The translations under genes and the position numbers were made by a program. From Rhodospirillales bacterium (GTDB taxonomy: Bacteria > Pseudomonadota > Alphaproteobacteria > Rhodospirillales > WMHbin7), in NCBI GenBank assembly GCA_016215555.1, contig JACRJC010000023.1:1-64000 (forward strand): 64,000 nucleotides of DNA, written 5' to 3'. This document shows positions 1 to 8,692 of the stretch, in pieces. Position 1 is the first letter of the stretch, and every line of letters begins with the position of its first letter. The notes below the pieces were generated by a model. It was not told the origin of the DNA and did not search any database. It worked only from the letters and a program-made list of their open reading frames with translations.

Positions 1-107
1 CTCACCCTGAGGAAGCCGCGAAGCGGCTGTCTCGAAGGGCGAGGCGCTGCATTTTCCTTGTTTTTCCTCATCCTTCGAGACGCTTCGCTCCTCAGGATGA
101 GGAAAAA
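1..107. repeat. Pair of inverted palindromic dispersed repeats
   Basis: Two related palindromic units lie in opposite orientation. The right unit (61-107) has 14-bp arms, TTTTTCCTCATCCT and its complement, around a CGAGACGCTTCGCTC core. The left unit (1-44), read on the minus strand, has the same plan, beginning CCTCGCCCTTCGAGAC and ending TCCTCAGGGTGAG, with extra bases in the middle. Such short palindromes are common between genes of alphaproteobacteria as REP-like elements. The right unit, with its T-run, could also work as a bidirectional terminator. The left unit may continue outside the window. Confidence 0.6.
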
Positions 108-319
108 GGGAAAGGTCTGAATTTAAACCGGACAGCCGTGGGCTTGACCCGGGGGTCCACGTGGATGCGCGGATCAAGTCCGCGCATGACGTTGAGGTTA
201 AACCGCCGGGGACGCAGAGGGCGCTGAGGACTGCAGGGTAGCCTTATCAGCGAACCTCTGCGCACCCTGCGAACATGTCCCCGAATTTCCCAGGGTGAGA
301 CGGCACATTTCCCCCAATG
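108..319. other. Intergenic stretch with no convincing gene
   Basis: I see no reading frame with a ribosome site, no RNA gene and no clear promoter between the palindromic repeats and the terminator of the small minus-strand gene. It is probably spacer DNA. Confidence 0.5.
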
Positions 320-344
320 AAAAAGGCCGCCCGATGGGGCGGCC
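320..344 (-). terminator. Rho-independent terminator of the small orphan gene
   Basis: On the minus strand a perfect 8-bp stem, GGCCGCCC / GGGCGGCC with a 4-base loop, is followed at once by a run of five T and then CATT. It lies 25 bases past the stop of the small gene at 370-609, supporting that gene as a real transcription unit. Confidence 0.85.
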
Positions 345-369
345 CAAATCGATCAACAAATTCGCTGTC

Positions 370-609
370 TCAGGGGCGCAATTGTTCGCGCACGCGGGCG
401 ACCAGGGTGGCCAGATCTTCCTTGGCGACGCCGTCGCTGGCCAGCATGCGCGACATCATGGGATCGCCCAAAAGCTCGGCCATGCTGGGTTCATCATTGC
501 CCGAGAAGCGCCGCCCGTCGCCTTCATGCGAGCGCGGCCCCCAGGCACAGTTATGCAAGGTCATCGACAATGGCGAAAGCGCCGACGGACGGCGGGCGAG
601 ATGCTGCAT
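370..609 (-). CDS. Small hypothetical protein, 79 residues
   Basis: I do not recognise this family. The ATG at 609 is preferred over an upstream in-frame start at 642 because GGAAGGAG sits at the right distance before it. The product is soluble and Arg/Ser-rich at the N-terminus, with a C-terminal part predicted helical (DLATLVARVREQLRP). It has no signal peptide or membrane segment. Its own ribosome site and a strong terminator downstream (320-344) argue that it is expressed. It stands alone, 208 bases from the end of gluQ. Confidence 0.6.
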   Translation of the reverse strand: MQHLARRPSALSPLSMTLHNCAWGPRSHEGDGRRFSGNDEPSMAELLGDPMMSRMLASDGVAKEDLATLVARVREQLRP

Positions 610-817
610 GGCGTACTCCTTCCCGTGGTTCGTTGTTGCCAAAGAGACTAACCAATGGATCGCTAAAAGTAAAGGAAAAACCCAATAATCTCAATTAGTT
701 AAAATTTAATGAAACAATGCGTAAAATGCCATCTTGCAGCGCGCTATCATCATCCGGTGCCGCTTCCTTGCATATGGGCAGCCTCGCAAGCGCTTTCAAG
801 CCAGGAAGCGTTGGGGC

Positions 818-1663
818 TTAGCCGCCAGGCTGGGACAAGGCCAAGGAGCGCACCTCCTCTAGGCCTAGTCCGCGCCCGCGCAGGGCACGCAGGCTTTCGG
901 CCCGGTCGCGTTTGGCCAGGCGCTGTCCCGAGGGCCCCATCAGCAGCGGATGATGCTGCCATTGCGGCACATCCAGCCCCAGCAGGGCCTGCAGCAGGCG
1001 ATGGACATGGGTGGCCTCGAACAGGTCGCGGCCCCTGGTCACCAGCGTCACCCCTTGCAGATGGTCATCGACCGTCACCGCCAGATGATAGCTGGTCGGC
1101 ACATCCTTGCGCGCCAGCACGACATCGCCGAACAATTCGGGCCGGGCCGTCTGTTCACCCGCATCCAGGTCGCGCCAGGCCAGAGGGCCGGCTAGGCGCA
1201 CCGCCGCCGCCATGTCCAGGCGCAGGGCGAAGGGCTGGCCCGACCCTATCCTGTCGGCCCGCTCGCCGGCGCCCAACCCCCGGCAGGCGCCGGGATAAAG
1301 CGGTCCGTCGGGGCCGTGCGGGGCTTGGCCCGAGCCCGCGATGTCCTTGCGGCTGCAAAAACAGGGATAGAGCAGTCCCATGCCTTGCAGCCGGTCCAGG
1401 GCCTGGCGGTAATCGGCCAGATGCTCCGACTGGCGGCGCACCGGCCCTTCCCAATTCAGGCCCAGCCAGGCCAGGTCATCAAGGATCGCGGTTTCGAATT
1501 CCGGGCGGCAGCGCACAGGGTCGATATCCTCGATGCGCAGCAAGAAGCGCCCGCCCGCCTTTCCGGCCGCGGCTTCGGCGAACAGGGCAGAATAGGCATG
1601 GCCCAGATGCAGATATCCGGTCGGGCTGGGGGCGAATCGGGTGACGATGGATGAAAAAGTCAC
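818..1663 (-). CDS. gluQ: Glutamyl-Q tRNA(Asp) synthetase
   Basis: A truncated paralogue of the glutamyl-tRNA synthetase catalytic domain, which activates glutamate without tRNA and transfers it to queuosine in the wobble position of tRNA-Asp. At 281 residues it has the family length and lacks the anticodon-binding domain. Visible are the class I start (TRFAPSPTGYLHLGHAYSA, with the HLGH signature near residue 20), the RIEDID motif near 43, the YPCFC cysteine pair of the zinc-binding insertion near 100, and LAKRDR in place of KMSKS near 245. It is transcribed divergently from the HNH gene at 1744. Confidence 0.93.
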   Translation of the reverse strand: MTFSSIVTRFAPSPTGYLHLGHAYSALFAEAAAGKAGGRFLLRIEDIDPVRCRPEFETAILDDLAWLGLNWEGPVRRQSEHLADYRQALDRLQGMGLLYPCFCSRKDIAGSGQAPHGPDGPLYPGACRGLGAGERADRIGSGQPFALRLDMAAAVRLAGPLAWRDLDAGEQTARPELFGDVVLARKDVPTSYHLAVTVDDHLQGVTLVTRGRDLFEATHVHRLLQALLGLDVPQWQHHPLLMGPSGQRLAKRDRAESLRALRGRGLGLEEVRSLALSQPGG

Positions 1664-1743
1664 GGAGGCGTCACAACTTCCTTAGTGTCATCTTAACGTG
1701 AAGCTACTATATTTTGGGGAACCTAGCGATAGCTGGAGGGTCG

Positions 1744-2295
1744 ATGTTCGATGGCTGTCAAGCCCTGGTCCTGAACGCCGATTTCAGGCCGCTTTCCTAT
1801 TTTCCCCTGTCCTTGTGGTCGTGGCAAGACGCCGTCAAGGCGGTGGTGACCGAGCGCGTGCATGTTCTATCCGAATATGATCAGGTGATTCACTCGCCCA
1901 ACCGTGCGCTTAGCCTGCCCAGCGTGATCGCGCTGAAAGACTATATCCCCGTCGCGCGCCGCCCCGCCTTCACCCGCTTCAATGTTTTCCTGCGCGACCG
2001 CTTCACCTGCCAATATTGCAACCTGCCCTTCCCCACGCACGATCTGACTTTCGATCATGTGGTGCCGCGATCAAAGGGCGGGCGCACGACCTGGGCCAAT
2101 GTCGTCACCGCCTGCCAGGCCTGCAATCTGCAGAAGGGCAGCAAACTGCCGCACGAGGCGCGGATGCATCCCAGAACCCCGCCCCAACCTCCCAGCTCGC
2201 TGCAATTGCGCGAGAATGGGCGGGCCTTTCCGCCCCATCATCTGCATCAAAGCTGGCGGGATTATCTGTATTGGGACTCGGAACTGGAAGGTTAG
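1744..2295 (+). CDS. HNH endonuclease family protein
   Basis: A 183-residue protein with a C-terminal HNH nuclease fold: two CxxC pairs (CQYC and CQAC) bracket the catalytic segment FDHVVPRSKGG, followed by WANVVTACQACN. The N-terminal half (ALVLNADFRPLSYFPLSLW) matches the stand-alone HNH proteins common in alphaproteobacteria and cyanobacteria. The target is unknown; these are often housekeeping genes and not phage or intron genes. ATG 1744 is chosen because GGAGGG precedes it by three bases and the possible start at 1714 has no ribosome site. The stop overlaps that of convergent dsbB. Confidence 0.85.
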   Translation: MFDGCQALVLNADFRPLSYFPLSLWSWQDAVKAVVTERVHVLSEYDQVIHSPNRALSLPSVIALKDYIPVARRPAFTRFNVFLRDRFTCQYCNLPFPTHDLTFDHVVPRSKGGRTTWANVVTACQACNLQKGSKLPHEARMHPRTPPQPPSSLQLRENGRAFPPHHLHQSWRDYLYWDSELEG

Positions 2296-2768
2296 GGTTT
2301 TCTAGCGCCCCACAGCGCCACCAAGGCGAACAAGGGCGAGACGACCGCATTCCAGCCCGCCATCGATAATCCCAGCAGATAAAACGGGGCCTCGTCGCAG
2401 CGCACGACCGGTGCCGCCGACAAGCGCTGGCGCAGTTCCTCGATGGTTTGCGGCTCGCCGAAATCGCCGGTGCATTCCGACGACCAGGTCCACCAATGGG
2501 CCTCGACCCCGGCATGAAAAAAGGCGATGCAGGCACCGGCCAGAAAGACCAGCCCGGCCAGCCCCAAAGCCATGCGCCGTGAGGCATGGCTATGCCACGG
2601 TCCCAGCGCATAGGCCCCCAAGGCCAGCGCCAGCACATAGGGCGCGCGCTGCCACAGGCACAGGGTGCAGGGCGGAAAACCCAGCCCATGTTCGGTGAGC
2701 AAGGCGCCGCACAGGGCCAGCACCGGCGCCAGGAAGACGAAAGCGGCGATGGCGTCCAGGCGCTTCAT
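2292..2768 (-). CDS. dsbB: Disulfide bond formation protein DsbB
   Basis: An inner-membrane quinone reductase that re-oxidises periplasmic DsbA. The 158-residue product has four predicted membrane helices. The first periplasmic loop carries the active CxxC inside PPCTLCLWQR (near residue 33-36), and the second carries two more cysteines (SSECTGDF and VVRCDEAP), as expected for electron relay from DsbA. It lies 7 bases downstream of the yqaA-like gene and is probably co-transcribed with it. Its stop overlaps the HNH gene stop by three bases. Confidence 0.92.
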   Translation of the reverse strand: MKRLDAIAAFVFLAPVLALCGALLTEHGLGFPPCTLCLWQRAPYVLALALGAYALGPWHSHASRRMALGLAGLVFLAGACIAFFHAGVEAHWWTWSSECTGDFGEPQTIEELRQRLSAAPVVRCDEAPFYLLGLSMAGWNAVVSPLFALVALWGARKP

Positions 2769-2775
2769 GGGCTTA

Positions 2776-3366
2776 TCAGCCGTTGTTCAACAGCAGCTTC
2801 ACCAGCACGAAACCGCCAACCAGGCAGATGGCGAAGACGGTGGTGACCAGGCCCAGGCGCTTCTCGATGAAGTCGCGCACGGGGGCGCCGTATTTCCACA
2901 AAAGCGCCGCCACCAGATAGAATCGCATGGCCCGCACGACGATCGAGGTGACGGTGAAAAGCAAGATATCCATCTTGGCGACGCCGGCCGTGATGGTGAT
3001 CAGCTTGTAGGGGATGATGGGGATCATGCCCTTGACCATCATGATCTTGATGGCGTTGTCGTTGAAGGCCTGCTTGGCGACCTCGAATTCATGTTCGAGG
3101 TGGTAGGCCGAAACGATCCAGGCGCCCACGGTTTCATACAGGAAATAACCGATGGCATAGCCGAAACAGCCCCCGATGACCGAGGCTATGGTGCATAACC
3201 CAGCGTAAAACCACGCTTTCTTACGGTCGGCCAGCACCATGGGAACCAGCATGACGTCGGGCGGAATGGGAAAGAACGAGCTTTCGATAAAGGACACCGC
3301 AGCCAGCCACCAGGCCGCGTGCTTGTGCTGGGCCATCTGCATGGTCTTGTCGTATAGGCGGCGCAT
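2776..3366 (-). CDS. YqaA/DedA-family membrane protein (VTT domain)
   Basis: A 196-residue integral membrane protein of the DedA/SNARE-associated (VTT) superfamily, YqaA branch. Visible features are a re-entrant-type segment with FIESSFFPIPPDVMLVPM near residues 27-44, the glycine-rich GGCFGYAIGY stretch, and a conserved arginine-containing helix (VVRAMRFYLVAALLW). Family members are linked to lipid scrambling or transport and membrane integrity; the exact substrate here is unknown. It is first gene of a probable two-gene unit with dsbB. Confidence 0.85.
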   Translation of the reverse strand: MRRLYDKTMQMAQHKHAAWWLAAVSFIESSFFPIPPDVMLVPMVLADRKKAWFYAGLCTIASVIGGCFGYAIGYFLYETVGAWIVSAYHLEHEFEVAKQAFNDNAIKIMMVKGMIPIIPYKLITITAGVAKMDILLFTVTSIVVRAMRFYLVAALLWKYGAPVRDFIEKRLGLVTTVFAICLVGGFVLVKLLLNNG

Positions 3367-3510
3367 GGACGATCCTTGGCAGGGGGTGGCCAGGGTTTAG
3401 CAGGCCAGCCCGCCACCGGCAATGAAGAAAGAACCCTCCCCACCCGAGATAAGCCGTTGACCTGAGACATTCTCTGGCTATGATCCGCTCTCGCGTTCAC
3501 AGCGCCCGGT

Positions 3511-3596
3511 GCCCCAGTGGCGGAATGGTAGACGCGGCAGACTCAAAATCTGTTGCAGGCAACTGCGTGCTGGTTCGAGTCCGGCCTGGGGCACCA
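3511..3596 (+). tRNA. tRNA-Leu (anticodon CAA)
   Basis: The acceptor stem GCCCCAG (3511-3517) pairs with CTGGGGC (3586-3592), followed by an encoded ACCA end. The anticodon loop CTCAAAA places CAA at 3544-3546. The long variable arm (TTGCAGGCAACTGCG region) and GGTTCGAGTCC T-arm are typical of a class II leucine tRNA. Confidence 0.96.
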
Positions 3597-3728
3597 AGCT
3601 TTTCAAAGAGATAGCCGGGGGCAGCCCCCAAAACCGCCAGGGCCGGGCCTGAAAAGCCCCGTCGGCTGAATTGCGCATTGATCTCCAAGCCTTTTTTGTA
3701 TGATATCATGCCCAAAGAGGAAACCGGC

Positions 3729-4433
3729 ATGCCCAACCGCACCCAGCCGACGATAAGCGACGTCCCCCTGCCTGATCTGGCGGGCATCCCGCTGTTTTCC
3801 CGTTTCACCTCTTCCGACCTGCATTCCCTGCTGGACCAATCGACCGTGCGCAGCGGGCCAATCGGCGATCTTCTGTTCGAACCGGGCGAGGCGCTGACGC
3901 ATCTGCTGGTGCTGCTGCAGGGCGAGGTCGAACTCTCGACCATCGTCGATGGACAGCCTTCCATCGTCGATATCTGCCGACAGGAATCCGTGCTGGGCGA
4001 GGAAGCGGTCTTTTCGCACGATCCATCAAGCCTGGCGGCGCGGGCCCTGACCCCGATCAGCTATGTCGCCATTCCGGCATTCGATCTGTTGGCCTTGTTG
4101 GAATCGCGATTCGATCTGCAGCGCCACGTGCTGTCTGTACTGTCGCAGCGTCTGCGCTGCCAGATCAAGCAGATCGCCGAACTGAAGCTGAAAACGACGG
4201 CGCAGCGGCTTGGCGTCTATCTACTGTCCCTGACCGAGAAAGCGCAAGGCGGCATTGTCATCGACCTGCCCCATGACAAGAAACGCATCGCCGAGGAGTT
4301 GGGCATGCAGCCGGAAAGTCTGTCGCGCTCGCTGCTGAAACTGTCTCGCATCGGCGTCAATTCGCTTGCCGGCAACCGGATCGAAATTCCCGATCTGGCG
4401 CATTTGCGCCGCTTCTGCAGCACAGACGATTAG
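3729..4433 (+). CDS. Crp/Fnr-family regulator (Dnr-like) 1
   Basis: A 234-residue regulator with an N-terminal cyclic-nucleotide-binding-type beta-roll (residues ~20-130), a dimer helix (~140-160) and a C-terminal winged helix-turn-helix (KRIAEELGMQPESLSRSL near 186). It lacks the four-cysteine iron-sulfur motif of Fnr, so it is more like the Dnr/Nnr branch that senses nitric oxide through haem. Position next to the nor genes fits that role, but ligand and targets are inferred. ATG 3729 is chosen because AAAGAGGAAA precedes it. The next regulator starts 8 bases after the stop, so the two are probably one operon. Confidence 0.85.
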   Translation: MPNRTQPTISDVPLPDLAGIPLFSRFTSSDLHSLLDQSTVRSGPIGDLLFEPGEALTHLLVLLQGEVELSTIVDGQPSIVDICRQESVLGEEAVFSHDPSSLAARALTPISYVAIPAFDLLALLESRFDLQRHVLSVLSQRLRCQIKQIAELKLKTTAQRLGVYLLSLTEKAQGGIVIDLPHDKKRIAEELGMQPESLSRSLLKLSRIGVNSLAGNRIEIPDLAHLRRFCSTDD

Positions 4434-4441
4434 GGCCACGA

Positions 4442-5134
4442 ATGACCAAGCTGAACCCAGCCGAACTGGATATGGCATCGACGGCGCCACTGTTTTCGGG
4501 CATCGAGCGCGCCGATCTGGAAGCGCTGCTGGAGGGCGCGCAGACGATCACCTATCCCAAACAGGCGTTGCTGTTCAGTCAGGGTGACAAGGCCGACCGC
4601 TTCTTCGTGATTCTGGCCGGGCAGGTCAATCTGTTCGCCATGACCAAAAGCGGGCAACAATCGATCATCGAAGTCTTCACGGCGGTGACCACCTTCGCCG
4701 AGGCGGCCATTTTTCTGACCGGCGAATTTCCCCTGAATTGCGAGGTTTTAAGCGGAACCAGGCTGATCCATGTGCCGGCGGCGACGTTTCTTAAGCACCT
4801 CTCCAGCCATCCCAGGCTGTCGATGATTCTGCTGAAGGGCCTGGCCCGCTGGCAGGCCCGCATGACCGCCGAGATCGCCCAGATCAAAAGCCGCTCGCCA
4901 GCCCAGCGTCTTGCATCCTTCCTGCTGGCCTATGCGCCGCAGGATGAAAAGCTGGCCAGGCTGCGTCTGCCGCTGTCGAAGGCGACCCTGGCCAGCCGCA
5001 TCGGCATTACGCCGGAATCGCTGTCGCGCGCCCTGGCACGCATGAAACCCATCGGCATCGAAAGCCAGGGCCGCGAGGTGGTCATCACCGACCTGGAGGC
5101 CTTACGCCGCTTCTTGCATGAGGACGGGGACTAA
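4442..5134 (+). CDS. Crp/Fnr-family regulator 2
   Basis: A 230-residue second Crp/Fnr regulator in tandem with the previous gene but clearly diverged from it. The beta-roll (~15-120) is followed by a helix-turn-helix with KATLASRIGITPESLSRAL near residues 178-196. It has a single cysteine, so no Fnr-type cluster can form. It may be a nitric-oxide or nitrite regulator of the adjoining denitrification genes (inference). Its last 33 bases overlap the convergent norF-like gene, so transcription of the two units may interfere. Confidence 0.85.
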   Translation: MTKLNPAELDMASTAPLFSGIERADLEALLEGAQTITYPKQALLFSQGDKADRFFVILAGQVNLFAMTKSGQQSIIEVFTAVTTFAEAAIFLTGEFPLNCEVLSGTRLIHVPAATFLKHLSSHPRLSMILLKGLARWQARMTAEIAQIKSRSPAQRLASFLLAYAPQDEKLARLRLPLSKATLASRIGITPESLSRALARMKPIGIESQGREVVITDLEALRRFLHEDGD

Positions 5135-5392
5135 TCCCAAGGCCAGAATCAACAACAGCAGCCCCGCCATCAGGAAGGTGAAAAAGCTGCGCCAACCGGC
5201 TTTCGCCGTCCTTAGCTCTAGGAAATGATCCAGCACCTGGCGCGTCTTGATGAAGGCTGTGCCCATCAGCACCGCCAAGGACAGGAATTTTCCGCCCTCC
5301 AGCCCGCCTGCATAGGCGGCCAGGACGGAAATGGCGGTCAACGTCATCAGCAACGCCCAGGCCTTCAGCAGCCGATTTTGCTCTTCATCCAT
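5102..5392 (-). CDS. norF: NorF-like small membrane protein
   Basis: A 96-residue protein with three predicted membrane helices, of the prokaryotic cytochrome c oxidase subunit IV type. In Paracoccus and relatives norF sits with norE after norD and is needed for full nitric oxide reductase activity. Here it starts 2 bases after norE and closes the norCBQDEF cluster, which is the main reason for the name; the sequence family itself is short and poorly conserved. Its 3' end overlaps the convergent Crp/Fnr gene. Confidence 0.75.
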   Translation of the reverse strand: MDEEQNRLLKAWALLMTLTAISVLAAYAGGLEGGKFLSLAVLMGTAFIKTRQVLDHFLELRTAKAGWRSFFTFLMAGLLLLILALGLVPVLMQEAA

Positions 5393-5394
5393 GC

Positions 5395-5964
5395 CTAGCG
5401 CACCAGATAGATGGTGGGGAAAATGACCAGCCAGATCAGATCAACCATGTGCCAGAAGGCTGTGCCGGTCTTCAGATTTTCCAGACTGTCCCAGAAGCCA
5501 ACGATACCAAGAATGACCAATCCCATGATGACATGAGCGGCGTGAAATCCGGTAATCAGATAGAACAGCGTGAAAAAAACGTCGCTTTCCAGATCGTGGC
5601 CATGGGCCAGCTTGTCACCCCATTCGACAAGCTTGACGGCCAGGAAGGAACAGCCGAACAGCGCCGCTCCCATCAGCCAGCGCCGGGAAGCACTTCTTCT
5701 TTCCACGGCACGGGAATGCACGGATCGCGCGGCACACCAGCCGCTGGTAATCAGGAACATGGTGTTGAGGCCGCCCAGCCAGTAATCGAGCGCTGCCTGA
5801 CCGGCCGCGAAGACGGCGGGCTGGATGATGCGCAAGGTCATAAAGCCGATCAGGGCTGCGCCGAACACCGCCAACTCGCTGATGATGAGGATCCAGATCA
5901 TGGGATTGCCGGGCAGCGCCGACAGCGCGCCCCAGTCGCCGGAATCACTTTCTCTTTCAGTCAT
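5395..5964 (-). CDS. norE: NorE-like cytochrome c oxidase subunit III family protein
   Basis: A 189-residue membrane protein with five predicted helices, related to subunit III of haem-copper oxidases: an ISELAVFG motif in helix 1 (near residue 28) and the FHAAHVIMGL signature in helix 4 (near 140). In denitrifiers this short version is NorE, an accessory protein of nitric oxide reductase. The start codon directly abuts the norD stop, so translation is probably coupled. Confidence 0.85.
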   Translation of the reverse strand: MTERESDSGDWGALSALPGNPMIWILIISELAVFGAALIGFMTLRIIQPAVFAAGQAALDYWLGGLNTMFLITSGWCAARSVHSRAVERRSASRRWLMGAALFGCSFLAVKLVEWGDKLAHGHDLESDVFFTLFYLITGFHAAHVIMGLVILGIVGFWDSLENLKTGTAFWHMVDLIWLVIFPTIYLVR

Positions 5965-7869
5965 TCATGCCGCCGCCAGATGATGATAAAGGCGCGGAAG
6001 CGCGCTTGTCAGATGCTCGAGATGCGAGACGATGGCGAACGACCCGCGCCCGAACAGATAGGGGAAATAATCCTGGGCCTTGCGGTCGATGGTGACGCCG
6101 AACACTTTGTGGCCCAGTTTTCGCGCCTCGCGTATGGCGATGCGCGTATCGTCCAGCGCATATCGGCCTTCGTAATGGTCGATGTCGTTGGGCTTGCCGT
6201 CGGTAATCACCAACAGCAGGCGATGGCGATTGGGGCGTTCGGCCAACAGTGCCGAGGCATGGCGAACCGCCGTTCCGATGCGGGTGTAATAGCCGGGCTT
6301 CAGGGCGCCGATCCGCCTGACGGCGTCGGCGCTGAAAGACTCGTCGAAATCCTTGATGGTTTCGACCAGAATCTTCATGCGCCGCTTCGAGCTGAATGTC
6401 AGGATGGAAAAACTGTCGCCGCAGGCTTCCAGAACATTGGCGAAGATGGTCAAGGCTTCCTTCTCGACATCCAGCACCCGGCGATTGTCGATCCAGGCAT
6501 CGGTCGATAGCGAGGCATCGACCAGGACCGTTACCGCCAGATCCCGTTCCTGTTTGCGGTGTTGAACGAAGACGCGGTCGGTGGCGAAACCGCAAGCCTT
6601 GATATCCGTGGCGGCGCGCACCAGGGCGTCCGTATCCAGGTCGCTGCCGTCGGGCTGCGCCTTCAGCAATTGCGGCCGGTCGAGCAAGGCTTCGAATTGG
6701 CGGCGGAAACGGCGCACGCGCTTTTTCAGGGCTTCGTCGGCTGTCCAGTCCTCGCCCTTCAAACTAGCCGCGCCTGTCACCACCCGGCAATAATTCTTGC
6801 GGTAGCCGTTCAGACGGTGATCCCATTCGGGATACAGGTGTTCGCCGCTTAAGGGCGCTTCGTCGGCGGCATTGGGGGCCAGGTCGAGGTCCAGCTTCAA
6901 CTTCGTGGACGGCTTCTTCCAATGTTTGCCCAGCGTCAACACCTGCAGATCGTCGGCGGCTTTCTTGGCCTCCTCCTCGTCGGTGTCGTCGGCTGTGCGG
7001 TTGATGGCCATCATCTCGGCAAAGGCCAGGATCTTCTCGAAGCGGTTCAGGATCAGCCCGTCCTTGCGATCGGCATCCTTGCTATCCTGGCGCTCGGCCT
7101 GATAGCGCTTGCCTTCCTGATCGGCGGCCTTGCGGTTTTTCCCGCCCGCTTCCGGCTCGCCATCATCCGGCGTTTCTTGGGACAGCTCTCTCGACAGCGC
7201 CTCGCCCCACAAGGGCACGGGCAGGAAAGGCCGGTAATTGCGAGAAGCCGCAAGCCCGGTCGGCAGTTGACTGCCTTGCGCAGGATCGTCCAGCAGACGG
7301 ATCACCCAATCCTCGACCCGTTGCTCAGAGGCAGGCAGGCGGCGCATTGGGCGCAGGGCTTTCAGGGCTTCGCTTAATCGGCGATAGCGCGACCCAAGAC
7401 CGGGATAGCCGGCCAGAACTCTTGCGCTTGCCTTTGCCGCCCTTCTCAGAAAATCAAGATCGGCCTTAAGGGAATCGTCAAAGGGCGAAGCCGCCGGTTC
7501 AAGCGCCGTGAAATAGGCGGCCAGCCAGAAATAGAGATCGCGGTTCAGCAGCGCGTCGGGAAAATGGTCGATGCATTCGGGCAAGGTCAGGCTGCGCTCG
7601 TCGCGAGTTGACAGGGCCAGGCGTTCCTCATCCATGCCGATGCGCTGTTTCCAGGTCAGGCGATGCTGGGAACTCCGCCCGGCGGCCGAGGCCAGGCTGA
7701 GGCCGGGATCGCCCCCCAGCCCGTGAAAGAAAATGCCAAGCTGCGTTTGCAGATTCTCAAGCTTCACGGCGGCTTCTGGGAATCTCGGCCAGCTTGATTG
7801 CTCGCCGACCAGCCGATGCCAGAAACGTCCGACTCTTTCTTCCAGTTCGACCGCTTCCAGGAGCTTCAT
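5965..7869 (-). CDS. norD: Nitric oxide reductase activation protein NorD
   Basis: A 634-residue cytoplasmic protein with a C-terminal von Willebrand factor A domain. The metal-ion-dependent adhesion site DASLSTDAW (Asp-x-Ser-x-Ser) lies near residue 450, with the conserved ITDGKPNDID loop further on. The middle carries a charged, probably disordered stretch (DGEPEAGGKNRKAADQEGKR). NorD works with the AAA+ protein NorQ to insert the non-haem iron into NorB. The gene starts 8 bases after norQ. Confidence 0.92.
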   Translation of the reverse strand: MKLLEAVELEERVGRFWHRLVGEQSSWPRFPEAAVKLENLQTQLGIFFHGLGGDPGLSLASAAGRSSQHRLTWKQRIGMDEERLALSTRDERSLTLPECIDHFPDALLNRDLYFWLAAYFTALEPAASPFDDSLKADLDFLRRAAKASARVLAGYPGLGSRYRRLSEALKALRPMRRLPASEQRVEDWVIRLLDDPAQGSQLPTGLAASRNYRPFLPVPLWGEALSRELSQETPDDGEPEAGGKNRKAADQEGKRYQAERQDSKDADRKDGLILNRFEKILAFAEMMAINRTADDTDEEEAKKAADDLQVLTLGKHWKKPSTKLKLDLDLAPNAADEAPLSGEHLYPEWDHRLNGYRKNYCRVVTGAASLKGEDWTADEALKKRVRRFRRQFEALLDRPQLLKAQPDGSDLDTDALVRAATDIKACGFATDRVFVQHRKQERDLAVTVLVDASLSTDAWIDNRRVLDVEKEALTIFANVLEACGDSFSILTFSSKRRMKILVETIKDFDESFSADAVRRIGALKPGYYTRIGTAVRHASALLAERPNRHRLLLVITDGKPNDIDHYEGRYALDDTRIAIREARKLGHKVFGVTIDRKAQDYFPYLFGRGSFAIVSHLEHLTSALPRLYHHLAAA

Positions 7870-7877
7870 AATTCAAC

Positions 7878-8684
7878 TCAACCGAACACCGCTCGCACCA
7901 CCTCGACAAGACCGGCCTTGATGTCGGCATCGTCGCTTAAGGGCTCGACGATGGCGGCCTGAACCGCCTCGTCCCATGTCATGCCGGCGGCGATCAAGGT
8001 GGCGCAATAGACCAGCAACCTTGTCGAGACGCTTTCATCCAGATCCTGGCCCTTCATGGCCCGCAACCGGCTGGCCAGGGCCACCAGCGACTTGGTCTTT
8101 TCCAGTTCAAGTCCGCTTTCCATGGCCACGATTTCGGCTTCGATATCGGGGGGCGGAAAATCGAATTCGATGGCCACGAAACGCTGGCGCGTCGAAGGCT
8201 TCAACTGCTTCAGAATATTCTGGTAGCCGGGATTGTAGCTGACCACCAGCATGAAATCGGCAGGCGCTTCCAGCAATTCGTTGGTGCGTTCCAGCGGCAG
8301 CAGGCGCCGGTCGTCGGTCAACGGATGCAAGACCACGGTGACATCCTTCCTGGCCTCGACCACTTCGTCGAGATAGCAGATGCCGCCCTGGCGCACGGCC
8401 CGGGTCAAGGGACCGTCCGTCCAGACGGTTTCCCCGCCTTTCAGCAAATAGCGTCCAGTCAGATCGGCTGCGGTCAGATCGTCGTGGCAGGAAACGGTGA
8501 AGAGCGGGCGGGCCAGCTTGGCCGCCATATGGGCCACGAAGCGCGTTTTACCGCAACCGGTCGGTCCCTTCAAAAGCAGCGGCAGGCGGTGCTTATAGGC
8601 CAGTTCGAACAGGGCGCATTCATTGCCGACCGGAACGTAATAGGGAATTTCGAGGGACTGGGCGGACTTCACTTGGGGGAGCAT
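7878..8684 (-). CDS. norQ: AAA+ ATPase NorQ (MoxR family)
   Basis: A 268-residue MoxR-type AAA+ ATPase. The Walker A motif GPTGCGKT is at residues 40-47, and Walker B (ICYLDEV) and sensor 1 (VVSYNPGY) follow. The NorQ hexamer with NorD remodels NorB so that iron is loaded into its active site. Its ribosome site (CGGAG, 8 bases before the ATG) lies immediately after a terminator-like hairpin that separates it from norB, so it is probably made in lower amounts than NorCB. Confidence 0.93.
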   Translation of the reverse strand: MLPQVKSAQSLEIPYYVPVGNECALFELAYKHRLPLLLKGPTGCGKTRFVAHMAAKLARPLFTVSCHDDLTAADLTGRYLLKGGETVWTDGPLTRAVRQGGICYLDEVVEARKDVTVVLHPLTDDRRLLPLERTNELLEAPADFMLVVSYNPGYQNILKQLKPSTRQRFVAIEFDFPPPDIEAEIVAMESGLELEKTKSLVALASRLRAMKGQDLDESVSTRLLVYCATLIAAGMTWDEAVQAAIVEPLSDDADIKAGLVEVVRAVFG

Positions 8685-8692
8685 GTTTTACT

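Noticed and set aside
3609-3635. Terminator after tRNA-Leu (GGGGG-CA-CCCCC type pairing)
   Set aside because: The stem is short with a tiny loop and no T-run; not reliable.
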